Shown: positions 28,403-38,722 of the stretch, piece by piece
Layout of the letters: the number at the start of each line of letters is the position of its first letter
Numbering within the stretch: the first letter of the stretch is position 1
Source of the DNA: Methylococcaceae bacterium
GTDB lineage: Bacteria > Pseudomonadota > Gammaproteobacteria > Methylococcales > Methylococcaceae
Direction: 5' to 3'
NCBI GenBank assembly: GCA_902810705.1
Contig: CADDYU010000020.1
Location: 1-40,288, forward strand
Length of the DNA: 40,288 nt
Program-made: the position numbers and the translations under genes
The notes under the pieces: model-generated
Databases searched by the model: none
Told to the model about the DNA's origin: nothing
What the model saw: only the letters and a program-made list of their open reading frames with translations

Positions 28403-28471
28403 GATATCGGCTTGGAGCGCCGAGATTATCGGATAAGCGACCGGGACGAGCCAAGTCCTGGGAACGCCGCC

Positions 28472-29887
28472 TCAGCACTCCGGGAGGCTCACCGGAATCT
28501 GCATCGCCAGCCCGCCTTCCGCGGTTTCCTTGTAGCGGCTATTCATGTCCCGGGCAGTTTCCCACATCGTCTGAATCACGGCATCGAGGCTCACCCGGGC
28601 CTCGGCCGGATCGCTCTCCAGAGCGATGTTCGCCGCCGTGATGGCCTTTACCGCGCCCATGCTGTTGCGCTCGATGCAGGGAATCTGGACCAAGCCGCCG
28701 ACCGGGTCGCAGGTCAGTCCCAGATGATGCTCCATGGCGATTTCGGCGGCCTGGAGCACCTGTTCCGGCGAACCGCCCAAGGCTTCGGCCAGACCCGCCG
28801 CCGCCATGGCCGAAGATACGCCGATCTCCGCCTGGCAGCCGCCCATCGCCGCGGAAAGGGTCGCGTTCTTCTTGAACAGGGTCCCGATCTCGCCGGCGAT
28901 CAGAAGAAAGCGGATGACATTGTCCTCGTCGAAACCGTCCACGAAACACCAGGCGTACAGCAAAACCGCCGGGATGACGCCGGCGGCGCCATTGGTGGGC
29001 GCCGTCACGATCCGCCCGAACGAGGCGTTCTCTTCGTTGACCGCGAGAGCAAAGCAGGAAATCCACTTGTTGACGCGGACGAACTCGCGCGGCTGCCGTC
29101 TAACGAGGTCCAGCCACTCGTCGAGGCTCGCGTAAACGGCCGCGCCGAGAAGCTTGCGGTTGAGCTCGGCGGCCCGGCGCTTGACTCTAAGCCCTCCGGG
29201 CAAGTAACCCGCGCGGCTCACGCCGCGGAAGACGCAGGCGCGGATTTCCTGCCACAGCCCAAGCGCCAAGGCGTCGATCTCGCTTCGGCTCCGCCAGGCC
29301 TGCTCATTCAAATAGGTCAGCTCCGAAACCGATAAATTCAGGGCTTGGCAGTGGCGCGCCAAGTCCGCGGCTTTATGGCAAGGGTAGGGCGTGACGATCG
29401 TCCTGGCCGTCGAGGGGACGGGCTCGGTCTCGGTCGCGATGAAGCCGCCGCCCAGGGAGTAGTAAGTCCGGGCGAACCTGACGCCGTCTCGAAGCGCCGC
29501 CTCGAAGCGCACGCCATTGGCGTGGCGGGGCAGGAACGTCGCGCCATCGAAGATCAAATCCCGCGCGTACTCGAACGGCAGCTCCCGGCGGCCGCCCAGC
29601 CAAAGGCGCTTCTTGGTCTTGATCTCTCTCACTTTCGCTGGAATCGTGCCAGCGTCGATGAGCGTGTAATCCTCGCCCGAAAGCCCCATTAATATGGCGA
29701 CGTCGGTGCCGTGTCCGAGGCCGGTCTTGGCGAGCGAGCCGTAGAGTCGCACCGTGACCGACACCACGGCATCCAGGTCGGGCAGTTCTTCCAGAAACAG
29801 GCTGGCGGCTCGCCACGGTCCCATCGTATGGGAGCTCGACGGGCCGATGCCGACCTTGATGATTTCGAACGCGCTGATGGATTCCAT
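28472..29887 (-). CDS. sdaA: L-serine ammonia-lyase (Fe-S dependent)
   Basis: 471 residues, single-chain type with beta and alpha domains fused, close to the 454 of E. coli SdaA. It deaminates L-serine to pyruvate and ammonia with a [4Fe-4S] cluster. Motifs are [16 protein letters not shown] in the beta domain, then [34 protein letters not shown] and [18 protein letters not shown], which supplies cluster cysteines; [13 protein letters not shown] follows. The start at 29887 is an ATG. It follows recB by 87 bases on the same strand. Confidence 0.96.
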   Translation of the reverse strand: MESISAFEIIKVGIGPSSSHTMGPWRAASLFLEELPDLDAVVSVTVRLYGSLAKTGLGHGTDVAILMGLSGEDYTLIDAGTIPAKVREIKTKKRLWLGGRRELPFEYARDLIFDGATFLPRHANGVRFEAALRDGVRFARTYYSLGGGFIATETEPVPSTARTIVTPYPCHKAADLARHCQALNLSVSELTYLNEQAWRSRSEIDALALGLWQEIRACVFRGVSRAGYLPGGLRVKRRAAELNRKLLGAAVYASLDEWLDLVRRQPREFVRVNKWISCFALAVNEENASFGRIVTAPTNGAAGVIPAVLLYAWCFVDGFDEDNVIRFLLIAGEIGTLFKKNATLSAAMGGCQAEIGVSSAMAAAGLAEALGGSPEQVLQAAEIAMEHHLGLTCDPVGGLVQIPCIERNSMGAVKAITAANIALESDPAEARVSLDAVIQTMWETARDMNSRYKETAEGGLAMQIPVSLPEC

Positions 29888-29974
29888 AACTATCGCTGCC
29901 CAATTTCGACTGTGCCGGAACGGCGGTTTGCGTCAATCCCTGAACGCGAGGAATCCAAGCCCGGGAACGGCCAT

Positions 29975-32900
29975 TCACCGGCCGAGCCTGGTCTCCAACG
30001 CCTTGACCAAGCCGAGCTTGGGCCGGTCCCAAAATATTCCCGTCTTCCTGTGGGGGGCCATTCCCCTAAGAAACAGGTAATACACCCCGCCAAAATGGCT
30101 TTCGTAATCATAAGCCGGCAGGCGCAGCGTTAGATAGCGGTGCAGGGCCACCGTGTAGATGAGGTATTGCAGGTAATAATGCTCGCGGGCCATGGCCTCG
30201 GCCAGGGGATCGGCCGCGTAATCGGAGTATTTGTTCCCGAGCCAGGTGGATTTGTAGTCAACGAGATAATACTTCCCGCCGCTCTCGAAAACCAAATCGA
30301 TATAACCTTTCATATAGCCTTCGATCTGATGAAAATCGAGCCGCCGAGCCGCCTCGGCGAAGCGGGGATCGGCGCTATGGCCGGGGTCGGACAAAAGCCG
30401 GTGCAAGCTCCGGGCATCCCCGCCCTTGAGCGAATAGGTGAATTCCATCTCCGCCAGACGGCGATTCGGGGAAATCGCGCCGAGTTTCAGGCCGGCCTTG
30501 TCGAGCGGCGTCGCCAGCACCGCTTCCAGCTGGCGGCGGACCGTGGCGGTCCAGTGCTCCTCGAAGCCATGGGCTTTGAGCTTGCGGCGCACCAAATCGC
30601 CGAGCCGGTCGCCATCCTCGCAGGTGAAATCCCACTCCTCCAAGATGGCGTGAAGACACGAGCCGGCGCGTGCGCCGCGGGGAAAGGCGAAGAGGGTTGC
30701 GCCGGGTTCTTCGGTAAGCTCGGGCTCGAACGAGAGGTCGTGGTCTGGGGCTTCGCTGTGGCGGCCGGTGGCGAGGCCGGTGAAACTGCTCATCCGCCAG
30801 TTGGGCAAGAGCAGGGGGCGGTCGAAGGCGGTCACCGTCAGATCTTCCGGAGCCGCAGGCGGAGATCGGAGCACCGTAGGCGGCGGCGCCCGACACAGCG
30901 CCATGGCGCCGGCCGAGCAGGCCGCGAGGCTCCGAACCCGATCCTCGATGGCGGCGAGCGGCGAGCCAGCTAGCTGCGTCTTGAGATGATCGATGGGGTT
31001 CTCCACCGGCGTTTCCGGGCCGTGCAACAGCCAGCTCAGGGCGGCGGTTTCCATGTCCCGGATACGGCCCCACACGAGATAGCAGCGGTGTTCGGCCCGG
31101 GTCAGGGCGACGTACAGTTGACGCAGCTTCTCGCCGAGTTTTTCCCGGCTGGCCAGGGCCCGATGCGCCGCGAAATCCGGTGAACCGAGGTCGAGCGTGG
31201 GCACGCCGTGCGCGTCGTGGAAGGCCGCGGGCTCGTCGCTTTGCCAAAGCCGGCCATCCCACACGAAAGGGCAGAACACGATGGGAAATTCCAGCCCCTT
31301 GCTGGCGTGGATAGTGACGATATTGACGCGCCGGGCGTCGCTTTCCAACCGCAGCAGGCCGTCCTCGCTGTCCCGGGGAGGCGTCTCGAGGACCGCCGCA
31401 TACCAGCCGAGGAGGGTTTCCAGGGCGGTGTGACGGCGGCTTTCGGCCTGCAGCAATTCGGCGAGATGGCGCAGGTTGGTGAGCCGGCGCTCGCCGTCCT
31501 CGAACTCCAGCAACCGGTCGGCGATGCGCTCTTCCTCCAGCCAAACCTGAAACATCGGCATGAAGCCCCGCTTCACCCACAGTTCGTGGTAGCGATGGAA
31601 CCGCGCCATCAGGTTCTCGAAGGCCGCCTCGTCCTCGAGCAGGGCGACCAGTTCGCTCCCCGAGAGACCCAGGCAGTCGCTGAGCAGGGCGGCTCGAAGC
31701 CGCGCCGCGCGGCTGGGTTCGGCCACCGCCCAGAGGATTCGCTGCAAATCATGAGCCTCAGCCGTCTCGAACACGCTCTGGCGGCTTTGTCGCACGCTGG
31801 GAACCCGATAGCGCCAGAGGGCCCGCTCGATCAGGCCGCCCTGGCGGTGGGACGGCACCAGCACCGCGATATCGCCGCCGTGCAGCGCGCGTGGCCCGCG
31901 TGGGTCGACGATCCGGGCCTTGCCGTCCGCCGCGAGGTTCAGCAGGCGAGCGATTTCCCGGGCCGTGATCTCCGCTGACCAGGCGTTGGCCTTGTCCTTG
32001 CTTAACGGGACTTCCTCGCCCGCTTTGTCTTGTCCCGCCGGCGCGAGAAAAAACCGGAAGGGTTCGAGGCTTTCCTCCTCGATATCCAAAGCGCTGCGGC
32101 GCGTATCGGCGGCTTTCACGCCTCGGTAGTGGATCTCGTTCAACAGGAATGGAGCCGGGTGCCGCCGGCTGTCGAACAGCCGGTTGACGGCGTCGATCAG
32201 CCGGGGCTCGGACCGATAGTTGGTCTCCAGGGTGAAACGGGCGGCCGCATCGCGGTGCGCCCGAAGGTAGCTGAAAACGTCGGCGCCCCGGAAGTGATAG
32301 ATGGCCTGCTTCGGGTCACCTACCAGGAAGGCCGGCAGATCGCGCCCGCCGTAGAGGGTTTGGAATATCCGGTACTGGACCGGGTCGGTGTCCTGAAACT
32401 CATCGATCAGCGCGGCCGGATAGCGGACGCGGACGGCTTCGGCGAGGCTCTCACCGGACTCGCCGTCCAGCGCCTCCTTCAGCCGATTCAGCATCTCGCT
32501 GAAGGACAACAGCCGCCGACGCCGGATATGCCGGGGCAGTTCGGCGTCGCAGTAGTCGAGCAGTCGCAGTTTGAGGCCCACAAGCCGCTGACCATAGCCG
32601 TCCACCAGCGCGCGGTGTCGATCCAGGAACAGCCGGCAGGCATCGAACAAGGGATGGCTTGGCGGAGAATGCTTTTTGGTGGTTCCCTGGGCCAGGTTCT
32701 CGGGCGCCAGCTTGTCCAGCTTGTCCGGCAAGGCCAAGCCCGGTTCGGCGAGGGAGAAGAATGTCCGCCAGGATTCCAGCCAGAGCGGCAGCGCCTCCCG
32801 TGGGTACATTCGGCTGTTGAAGCCTTGGAAATTCAACAAAAGGCGCTCGGCCTCGGCGCCTTGGGTCCGCCAGAGGCGCCCGACGGCCGCGAAGGCGGCT

Positions 32901-33562
32901 CGGTGATCCTCCTCGATGGCGCTAAGGTCTTGAGGAATCGCGGCCGGAACGAGGCGCAGGAAGGGCTTGCCGAGATGCGGCGCGATTTCGCGCCGCCATT
33001 GGTCCGGCGTTTGTCCCTTATGAATCAGGTAATCGAGCCAAAGCCCGGATTCCGCGTAAAGCTCGCGCCGCCAGAAATCATCCACCATCAGGCCCAATAG
33101 TTCGCTGTCGTCCGCCAGGAGCTCGCAATCGAAATCGGCGCCGCATTCAAACGCGCTTTCCGTGAGCACGCGCTGGCAAAACCCATGGATGGTATGGATG
33201 GCGGCCTGGTCAAGCGCGCTCAAGGCCCCGATCAGCCGGCGCTCGGCGAGCGCTCGCCGCGCCGGCGGCAGGGCGTTCAAAAGATCCCGGCAGAATCCGT
33301 CGGCGGCGCCTTGGGGGGCGTTCGAGGCGTTCAGGCAGTTCGCGAGCTGCTGGCGGATCCGGTCTTGCAGTTCCGCCGTCGCGGCCTTGGTGTAGGTCAC
33401 CACCAGGATGCGATCGACGCCAAGGCCCCGCTCCAGCAACAAGCGAAGATAAAGTCCGGAGATGGTCCAGGTCTTGCCCGTGCCGGCGCTGGCTTCGATC
33501 AGGGTGAGGCCGCCGAGCGGGACCTTGTGGATATCCAGGGGCTGAAAGTGGACGTCCGTCAT
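29975..33562 (-). CDS. recB: Exodeoxyribonuclease V subunit beta (RecB)
   Basis: 1195 residues, close to the 1180 of E. coli RecB. It is the 3'-5' helicase and nuclease subunit of RecBCD, acting at DNA double-strand ends. The Walker A loop is EASAGTGKTW at residues 23-32; LVVTYTKAATAELQDRI follows. The Walker B/motif II is LIDEFQDTDPVQYRIF, then FLVGDPKQAIYHFRGAD, and later VTIHASKGLEFPIVF and LYVALTRAEHRCY. The C-terminal nuclease has the metal site GYIDLVF and YLVDYKSTWLG near residue 1100. Only 3 bases separate it from recC. No recD is adjacent: sdaA is the next gene. Confidence 0.97.
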   Translation of the reverse strand: MTDVHFQPLDIHKVPLGGLTLIEASAGTGKTWTISGLYLRLLLERGLGVDRILVVTYTKAATAELQDRIRQQLANCLNASNAPQGAADGFCRDLLNALPPARRALAERRLIGALSALDQAAIHTIHGFCQRVLTESAFECGADFDCELLADDSELLGLMVDDFWRRELYAESGLWLDYLIHKGQTPDQWRREIAPHLGKPFLRLVPAAIPQDLSAIEEDHRAAFAAVGRLWRTQGAEAERLLLNFQGFNSRMYPREALPLWLESWRTFFSLAEPGLALPDKLDKLAPENLAQGTTKKHSPPSHPLFDACRLFLDRHRALVDGYGQRLVGLKLRLLDYCDAELPRHIRRRRLLSFSEMLNRLKEALDGESGESLAEAVRVRYPAALIDEFQDTDPVQYRIFQTLYGGRDLPAFLVGDPKQAIYHFRGADVFSYLRAHRDAAARFTLETNYRSEPRLIDAVNRLFDSRRHPAPFLLNEIHYRGVKAADTRRSALDIEEESLEPFRFFLAPAGQDKAGEEVPLSKDKANAWSAEITAREIARLLNLAADGKARIVDPRGPRALHGGDIAVLVPSHRQGGLIERALWRYRVPSVRQSRQSVFETAEAHDLQRILWAVAEPSRAARLRAALLSDCLGLSGSELVALLEDEAAFENLMARFHRYHELWVKRGFMPMFQVWLEEERIADRLLEFEDGERRLTNLRHLAELLQAESRRHTALETLLGWYAAVLETPPRDSEDGLLRLESDARRVNIVTIHASKGLEFPIVFCPFVWDGRLWQSDEPAAFHDAHGVPTLDLGSPDFAAHRALASREKLGEKLRQLYVALTRAEHRCYLVWGRIRDMETAALSWLLHGPETPVENPIDHLKTQLAGSPLAAIEDRVRSLAACSAGAMALCRAPPPTVLRSPPAAPEDLTVTAFDRPLLLPNWRMSSFTGLATGRHSEAPDHDLSFEPELTEEPGATLFAFPRGARAGSCLHAILEEWDFTCEDGDRLGDLVRRKLKAHGFEEHWTATVRRQLEAVLATPLDKAGLKLGAISPNRRLAEMEFTYSLKGGDARSLHRLLSDPGHSADPRFAEAARRLDFHQIEGYMKGYIDLVFESGGKYYLVDYKSTWLGNKYSDYAADPLAEAMAREHYYLQYLIYTVALHRYLTLRLPAYDYESHFGGVYYLFLRGMAPHRKTGIFWDRPKLGLVKALETRLGR

Positions 33563-33565
33563 GCG

Positions 33566-36500
33566 CTATTCGGGAACGAGGGCGTCGAAGAAGGGGCCGA
33601 AGATCTCCAAGGAAAGGTTCTGAAACTCGCCGTCCAGAGGATCGACGCCGCGATAAACCGCCTGATAGTAAGGGTTTTCCGATTCGCCGTAGTGACTGCC
33701 ATTCCGGTATTCCGGTTCGTCCCAGACCTTATGGGCCGCGCGTAGGGCGGCGTCCGCGTCGGCGCCTCTCCGCCTGACCTGCTCGGTGTAAACATAGGCG
33801 CTTTTGACGAAAAAGGCCAAGGGCCGGCGAAGTCCGCGGCGGAAATGGCCCAGCAATTTCCGAAGCTCCCGCTCCGGGGCCTTCACGGCGGACAAGGCCA
33901 GACTGCGGTCGAGGCAGAAGAGCCGGCTCTCCAACCGAGTGTCGGCGGGCCGCAATTGGCACAACAAAAGATGGCGAAACCACAGGCCGAAGGCATGCCG
34001 CTCCCTGAAGTTGTCGGGGATGGAATCCACTAGCCCATGGGACGAGACGCCGCGCAGCCAGCCCTCGAGCTCGGTTCCATCGGCCTTGAAATGAATCTCG
34101 AGTGGAGGCCGACGGCCTTCCCCAAGGAAAGGGCGAACCGCCGATAAGAGCTTTTGCGCGAGAGCCTGTTCGCGGGCATGGAGCCTCGCGCCGAAAGCAC
34201 CGTGCGGCAAGGCGCCCCGAGCTTCGGCCAAGTGGGCCAAATCGTCCGTCGGCCGGCCGTCCAATAGCGCGGCGAGGCACTCCTCTCGGATCGAGAGCGC
34301 AGTGAAATGGTCGAGCGCGAAGGGCTCGCGGATTTCGCAGCGGTTCGGGACTGTCTCGAGAAAGATGTTCAGCCGCTTTTGGAGGAGAAACCGCGCCGGG
34401 TTGCCGTAAAATCGCAGCACCTCTTCCACGTCGATCGACGTCCAGGCGTCTTCCTCCGGCTCCGGCAGATCGCGATCGAACAGTGGCGCGGGCTTCTTCT
34501 CGCCGCGGCCCAAGCCACGGGCGGCATTGAGCCAGGTGGCGGAAAAGCCGGGCAGGCGGGGATCGTCGCGAAAATACGCGGGATCGAAAGATTGCAGAGG
34601 ATGTACGGTGACGAGCTGCGTTTCGAGGCTACTTCCCTCTTCCTCGAAGAGAGAGTTCGGAAGTTCGACGCTTTGCTTTACGACCTCGAGCAACTCGGAG
34701 ACCAGGGGCGAGGGCGGCTGGATGCGGTTGTCGCGAATGTTCCGACCGACGTAGCTCAGGTATAGCGTTTCCCGCGCCGACAGTAGGGTCTCCAGGAAGA
34801 GGTACCGGTCGTCCAGCCGGCGCGAGCGGTCGCCCCTCCGGGGATGGCGGGCGAGCAGGTCGAAGCCTGGCGGGTGGCGGTCGCGGGGAAAGGCGTCATA
34901 ATCGAGCCCCAGCACGGCGATGAGCTTGAACGGCAGGCTTCGCATCGGCACCATGGCGCAGAAGGTGACCTCGCCGGTGAGAAAGCCCGCCGAACCTGAA
35001 GGCTCGGCCAGCCGGGCGGCGAGCCAGCTCTTCACCACGCGCACGCCGATCGGGTCCCGGAATGCGGCCTGTTCCGCGAGCTCCCGCAGCGCATCGAACG
35101 CGCAGCGGAGCTTAAGCACGGCCGTTTCCTCCTCGCCGCGCGGGTCGACGAGCCGATCCACCAAGGCGTTCAGCCGCTCGGCCCAGGCTTCCGGAGGACA
35201 ATCCTTTTTGAGCCGCTCGGCCCAGTCGAACAAGGCTTCCAGAAAATCGGCGAACCGTCCGAGAGTCAGTGCCCGGCCACCCTCGATGTCGTCGTAGGGC
35301 AGCGCTCCCTCGAACAGCGGCAAGCCGCCGCCGGCCAGGGACTCCGGCAGGGCGTAGCCCAGCATCAGCCGTTGTAGGGCGAAGCGCCAGGTATGGCGGG
35401 GTATTTCCGGCAGGCCGTGCTCGGCCTTGTGGAGGCCGTCCCGTCCCCAGCGGGCGCCGACGGCCCGTGTCCAGTCGTGGATCAGGGGCAGATCGTCCTC
35501 GCGAAGGCCAAACCGGCGCAGAATGGCCGGCTGCTCCAGGAAAGCCAGGGTAGCATCCGCGCAGAAGCGGCTCTCCGGCAGATCCAGGAGGGCGAGGAAG
35601 CTTTCCAGGAGCGGATGGTGGTGGGCGAGTCCCCGATCGGCGATGCTGAACGGGATGCGCGGAACGCCCCGGCCGCCGACGAACACCGCTTCGATATAGG
35701 GGGCGTATTTTTCGATGTCCGGAGTGAGCACCGCCACCTCGCCAGGTTGCAGGTCCGGGTCGGCGTCGAACCTCGCCAGAAGCTGGTCGCGCAGCACCTC
35801 CACCTCCCGCATGGGACTGTGGCAGACGTGGATTTGCAGCGAGCGGTCGTCGGGCGAAATAGCGAGCTTGCCGGCGCTTCGGCGGTCCACGAGTTCCAGG
35901 ATGTCGGCTTGGAGAAGGTGCAGCAGGGAATCCCGCCGGGGTTCCGCCTCGAACAGCGGGCGGACCTCGGCGCATTCGGCGAGGGCATCGAAGAATTCAC
36001 GCCCCTGTTTGCCCAGCGATGCCAGCAGCGGATGCCCGACTTCCAGGTACAAATCCTCTGGCTGGCTTTCCCCCGCCAAGCGGCTGATCTCCCGCTCGTC
36101 GCGGATTTCGCCCCAATATTCACGGCAGGGATTCAGGGCGTAGATCGCGACGTCCGTACGCTTGCCGAGCGCTTCCAACACGTTCAGGAATACGGGAGGC
36201 AGGGAGGATACGCCGAAGACGACAAGGCGGGACGATGCATCGCCGGCCTTCGATTCCCCCCCTCCCGTCCCGGTCCGGGAAAGAGAATTTGCCTCTCTCG
36301 CGCCTGCAATTCCGGCCAGAAGTTGGCTCATGAACTGCGCTCGATGCGGCACGCTGGCTTCACTCGCCAAATCCCGCCACAGCCGCGCCTGCCAATCCTC
36401 GTCGTCGCCAAGGCCCAGGGTCTCGCCCCTCTCCCAGGCCGCGATCCAGTCTTCCCGGTACACCAGATACTGATCGAACATGTCGGCGATCCGTACCGCC

Positions 36501-36871
36501 AGTTGGAACCGGCGCAGTTCCTCGCCATCCCGGAGGTATCCGGCCAATCGCGGCGCCCGCGCCAGGTTTTCCGACCGACCCAGCCAAGCCATGATCCGGA
36601 AGGCGAGCACCTCGCTCGAAAACGGCGAGCGCTTGGGCAATTCGCCGAAAAGTCCCCGCAGCCGTTCCCATACGAAGCTCGCCGGCAGGACGAATCTGAC
36701 ATGGGCGCAGATGCCCAACTTTTCCGCCAGCCGCAACGACACCCAGCGCCCCATGCCCTGGCTCGGGACAATGATGATGTCCGGCGTGAAGGGTGAGGCC
36801 GGGGGCTCGTACTCCGCCGCAAGGGCCTCTCCCAGGATTTCCAGCTTGTCGGATTGATAGAGACGGAGCAT
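33566..36871 (-). CDS. recC: Exodeoxyribonuclease V subunit gamma (RecC)
   Basis: 1101 residues, near the 1122 of E. coli RecC. RecC is the non-catalytic recognition subunit that splits the DNA strands and reads Chi sites. Characteristic pieces are MLRLYQSDKLEILGEAL at the start, IIVPSQGMGRWVSLRLAE, and HVCHSPMREVEVLRDQLL. VAVLTPDIEKYAPYIEAVF, YDAFPRDRHPPGFDLLA and DDRYLFLETLLSARETLYLSY also match RecC. No catalytic helicase or nuclease motif is seen, as expected. It heads the recC-recB pair, with a 195-base gap after the sulfide:quinone oxidoreductase. Confidence 0.96.
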   Translation of the reverse strand: MLRLYQSDKLEILGEALAAEYEPPASPFTPDIIIVPSQGMGRWVSLRLAEKLGICAHVRFVLPASFVWERLRGLFGELPKRSPFSSEVLAFRIMAWLGRSENLARAPRLAGYLRDGEELRRFQLAVRIADMFDQYLVYREDWIAAWERGETLGLGDDEDWQARLWRDLASEASVPHRAQFMSQLLAGIAGAREANSLSRTGTGGGESKAGDASSRLVVFGVSSLPPVFLNVLEALGKRTDVAIYALNPCREYWGEIRDEREISRLAGESQPEDLYLEVGHPLLASLGKQGREFFDALAECAEVRPLFEAEPRRDSLLHLLQADILELVDRRSAGKLAISPDDRSLQIHVCHSPMREVEVLRDQLLARFDADPDLQPGEVAVLTPDIEKYAPYIEAVFVGGRGVPRIPFSIADRGLAHHHPLLESFLALLDLPESRFCADATLAFLEQPAILRRFGLREDDLPLIHDWTRAVGARWGRDGLHKAEHGLPEIPRHTWRFALQRLMLGYALPESLAGGGLPLFEGALPYDDIEGGRALTLGRFADFLEALFDWAERLKKDCPPEAWAERLNALVDRLVDPRGEEETAVLKLRCAFDALRELAEQAAFRDPIGVRVVKSWLAARLAEPSGSAGFLTGEVTFCAMVPMRSLPFKLIAVLGLDYDAFPRDRHPPGFDLLARHPRRGDRSRRLDDRYLFLETLLSARETLYLSYVGRNIRDNRIQPPSPLVSELLEVVKQSVELPNSLFEEEGSSLETQLVTVHPLQSFDPAYFRDDPRLPGFSATWLNAARGLGRGEKKPAPLFDRDLPEPEEDAWTSIDVEEVLRFYGNPARFLLQKRLNIFLETVPNRCEIREPFALDHFTALSIREECLAALLDGRPTDDLAHLAEARGALPHGAFGARLHAREQALAQKLLSAVRPFLGEGRRPPLEIHFKADGTELEGWLRGVSSHGLVDSIPDNFRERHAFGLWFRHLLLCQLRPADTRLESRLFCLDRSLALSAVKAPERELRKLLGHFRRGLRRPLAFFVKSAYVYTEQVRRRGADADAALRAAHKVWDEPEYRNGSHYGESENPYYQAVYRGVDPLDGEFQNLSLEIFGPFFDALVPE

Positions 36872-37066
36872 GCGGAAGCACGGATTAGAGCATGATCAAT
36901 TCACGGGAGAGCCTTTCCATCCGAGCCGTCCCACTCCAGGCAAGAGAAGGTCCGGGCGGAGCCCGATCGCCGGCTCTCAGCGAGATCCGAGGCGGAACGG
37001 CCTCGCCGCAAGCTTGCCTCAAAGCAGCGTGCCGCCGTCCACAGACGCGATAAGGCCGCTGCGGGC

Positions 37067-38281
37067 TCAGGCATGCCCCGGCTGCGGCCATTTATGGCCC
37101 TTCAGCAGACCATCCCAATAAATCACCGGAATCACATACCGCTTTAGCAAGTACATGCTGTAGCGCTCCTTGCCTTGATCGAAGGGGAAGGTTTCCTTCG
37201 GCTTCAGATCGTAATCGAATTCCGCCAGGATCAATTTGCCGTAGCCGGTGATGAGCGGACAGGACGTATAGCCGTCGTATTTCAGGGGCCCCTGGCCGCC
37301 ACGCATGGCCGACAGCAAATTCGCCGCCAGTATGGGGGCTTGGGCCCGGATGGCTGCCGCGGTTTTCGAAGTCGGCAGGCTGCTCGCGTCCCCCAGGCTG
37401 AATACATTGGGATAGTGGACGTGTTGCAGCGTCTCCTTGTCCACGTCCACCCAGCCGGCCGCGTTGGCGAGCGGGCTGCGCTTGATGAAATCCGGCGCGC
37501 TCATGGGCGGCACCACGTGGATTAGATCATAGGGCTGGACGACTGACTCGCTGGTTTCGGTGTTCTTGAACACGGCTTCCTTCGTGCCGGCGCGAATTTC
37601 CGTCAGCTGGTGTTTGAAGAGGACATCGATCCCGCGCGGCTTCACCACTTGCTCCATCAGGGCGGCGGCGTACTTGGGGGCGCTAAAGATGGTGGGTGTC
37701 GCGCAGTAATACACCACCCGCGTCTTGTTGCGGACACCGTGCTTGCGGAAATAATCCTCCGCCAGATACATGATCTTCTGCGGCGCGCCGGCGCACTTGA
37801 TGGGCGGTGGCGGAAAGGTGAACACGGCATTGCCGCCCTTGAAGTTCTTGATGTTTTCCCAGGTAATGGGGGCCTGATCATAGTGGTAAATGCTGCAAAC
37901 GCCGTTCTTGCCCAGCGCTTCGGGCAGTCCCGGGATCTTGTCCCAGTCGATTTGCAGGCCCGGACAGACCACCAGATATTCGTAGGAAATCGTCTTGCCG
38001 CCTCGAGTGGATAGGCTGTTGTTCGCCGGATCGAAGCTCTCGGCGGCGTCCTTGATCCACACCGCGCCTCTTGGAATCAGCTCCGCCATGGGCCGGACCG
38101 AGTCCTTTCGATCGACCACTCCCCCGCCTACGAAGGTCCAGAAAGGCTGGTAGTAATGTTGCTCGGACGGCTCGATGATGGCGACGTCCTCCAGGCCCGC
38201 ATGCCGCAATCTCGCCGCGATGGCAAGGCCGGCGGCGCCGCCTCCGACCACCACGACTCGATGGTGTAGCTTGTTATCCAT
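37067..38281 (-). CDS. sqr: Sulfide:quinone oxidoreductase (type II-like)
   Basis: 404 residues; GAGGAG lies 7 bases before the ATG. It transfers electrons from sulfide to the quinone pool, as a monotopic FAD enzyme at the cytoplasmic membrane. The FAD loop is VVVVGGGAAGLAIAARL near residues 9-25. Cysteines lie at 106, 129, 163 (in PPIKCAGAPQK) and 341 (in GYTSCPLITGYG); residues 163 and 341 align with the redox Cys pair of SQR. FSLGDASSLPTSKTAAAIR is the second FAD motif, and LLKRYVIPVIYWDGLLKG fits a membrane-binding tail. It may also act as a flavocytochrome c-like dehydrogenase, but the pattern favours SQR. An FNR-type box lies 255 bases upstream. Confidence 0.9.
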   Translation of the reverse strand: MDNKLHHRVVVVGGGAAGLAIAARLRHAGLEDVAIIEPSEQHYYQPFWTFVGGGVVDRKDSVRPMAELIPRGAVWIKDAAESFDPANNSLSTRGGKTISYEYLVVCPGLQIDWDKIPGLPEALGKNGVCSIYHYDQAPITWENIKNFKGGNAVFTFPPPPIKCAGAPQKIMYLAEDYFRKHGVRNKTRVVYYCATPTIFSAPKYAAALMEQVVKPRGIDVLFKHQLTEIRAGTKEAVFKNTETSESVVQPYDLIHVVPPMSAPDFIKRSPLANAAGWVDVDKETLQHVHYPNVFSLGDASSLPTSKTAAAIRAQAPILAANLLSAMRGGQGPLKYDGYTSCPLITGYGKLILAEFDYDLKPKETFPFDQGKERYSMYLLKRYVIPVIYWDGLLKGHKWPQPGHA

Positions 38282-38535
38282 GTAACCGCTCCTCGGGTGA
38301 TGTTTGGTGTTATTCGATGCTGTGGGGCCGCTACCCGGCCCGCGATATGATGCCGGAATTTCCGGATTTGGGTTCTGAGCGCCCCGCCTCATTCTGCATC
38401 CCGACCGGCCTCATTGACAATCTTGAGCTTCCGTCGTCGCGATTCTGGGGCCGGAAGCCTTCGGGACCGGACCTCGGCCGATAAACTTCTGGCCAATGGC
38501 GCGATTCGTCCCATCGGGGTAAATGTGCCGAATGC

Positions 38536-38549
38536 TTGATCCAGGTCAA
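38536..38549 (+). promoter_or_regulatory. FNR/ANR-type box
   Basis: TTGATCCAGGTCAA matches the FNR consensus TTGAT-N4-ATCAA at 9 of 10 defined positions. A -10-like AATGAT at 38570-38575 is placed as in class II FNR promoters on the plus strand, directing transcription into the small ORF at 38631. It could also influence sqr, which diverges from it. Confidence 0.65.
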
Positions 38550-38630
38550 ACATTTCTCTCAGTATTTTCAATGATGTTTCCAGGGCTCCGCGCGAGCTGC
38601 GACACAAGCCGAAAAAAGGGGAGGGACAAA

Positions 38631-38722
38631 ATGGCACAACAACTACAAGAATTAAGGATCATCTGTGGGTTTATATTGGCGCGCTTAACATTGCCGCCAT
38701 CATCACCTTAGCTCTTGATTAA
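38631..38722 (+). pseudogene. Probable frameshifted 30-residue single-helix membrane peptide ORF
   Basis: GGGAGGGA stands 5 bases before the ATG at 38631. The unshifted frame ends after 26 codons with no sense. If one A is restored in GAATTAAGG (making AAA), the reading continues in the other frame: MAQQLQELKDHL, then WVYIGALNIAAIITLALD and a stop at 38720-38722. That is a clean 30-residue peptide with one membrane helix, resembling in form the small subunits of respiratory complexes. It follows an FNR-type promoter and precedes a terminator. Either a sequencing error in a homopolymer, a real mutation or a chance pattern is possible. I do not recognise the family. Confidence 0.4.

Noticed and set aside
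36986..37010. Inverted repeat with a 6-base stem between recC and sqr
   Set aside because: No T-run on either strand and a weak stem; not a convincing terminator.
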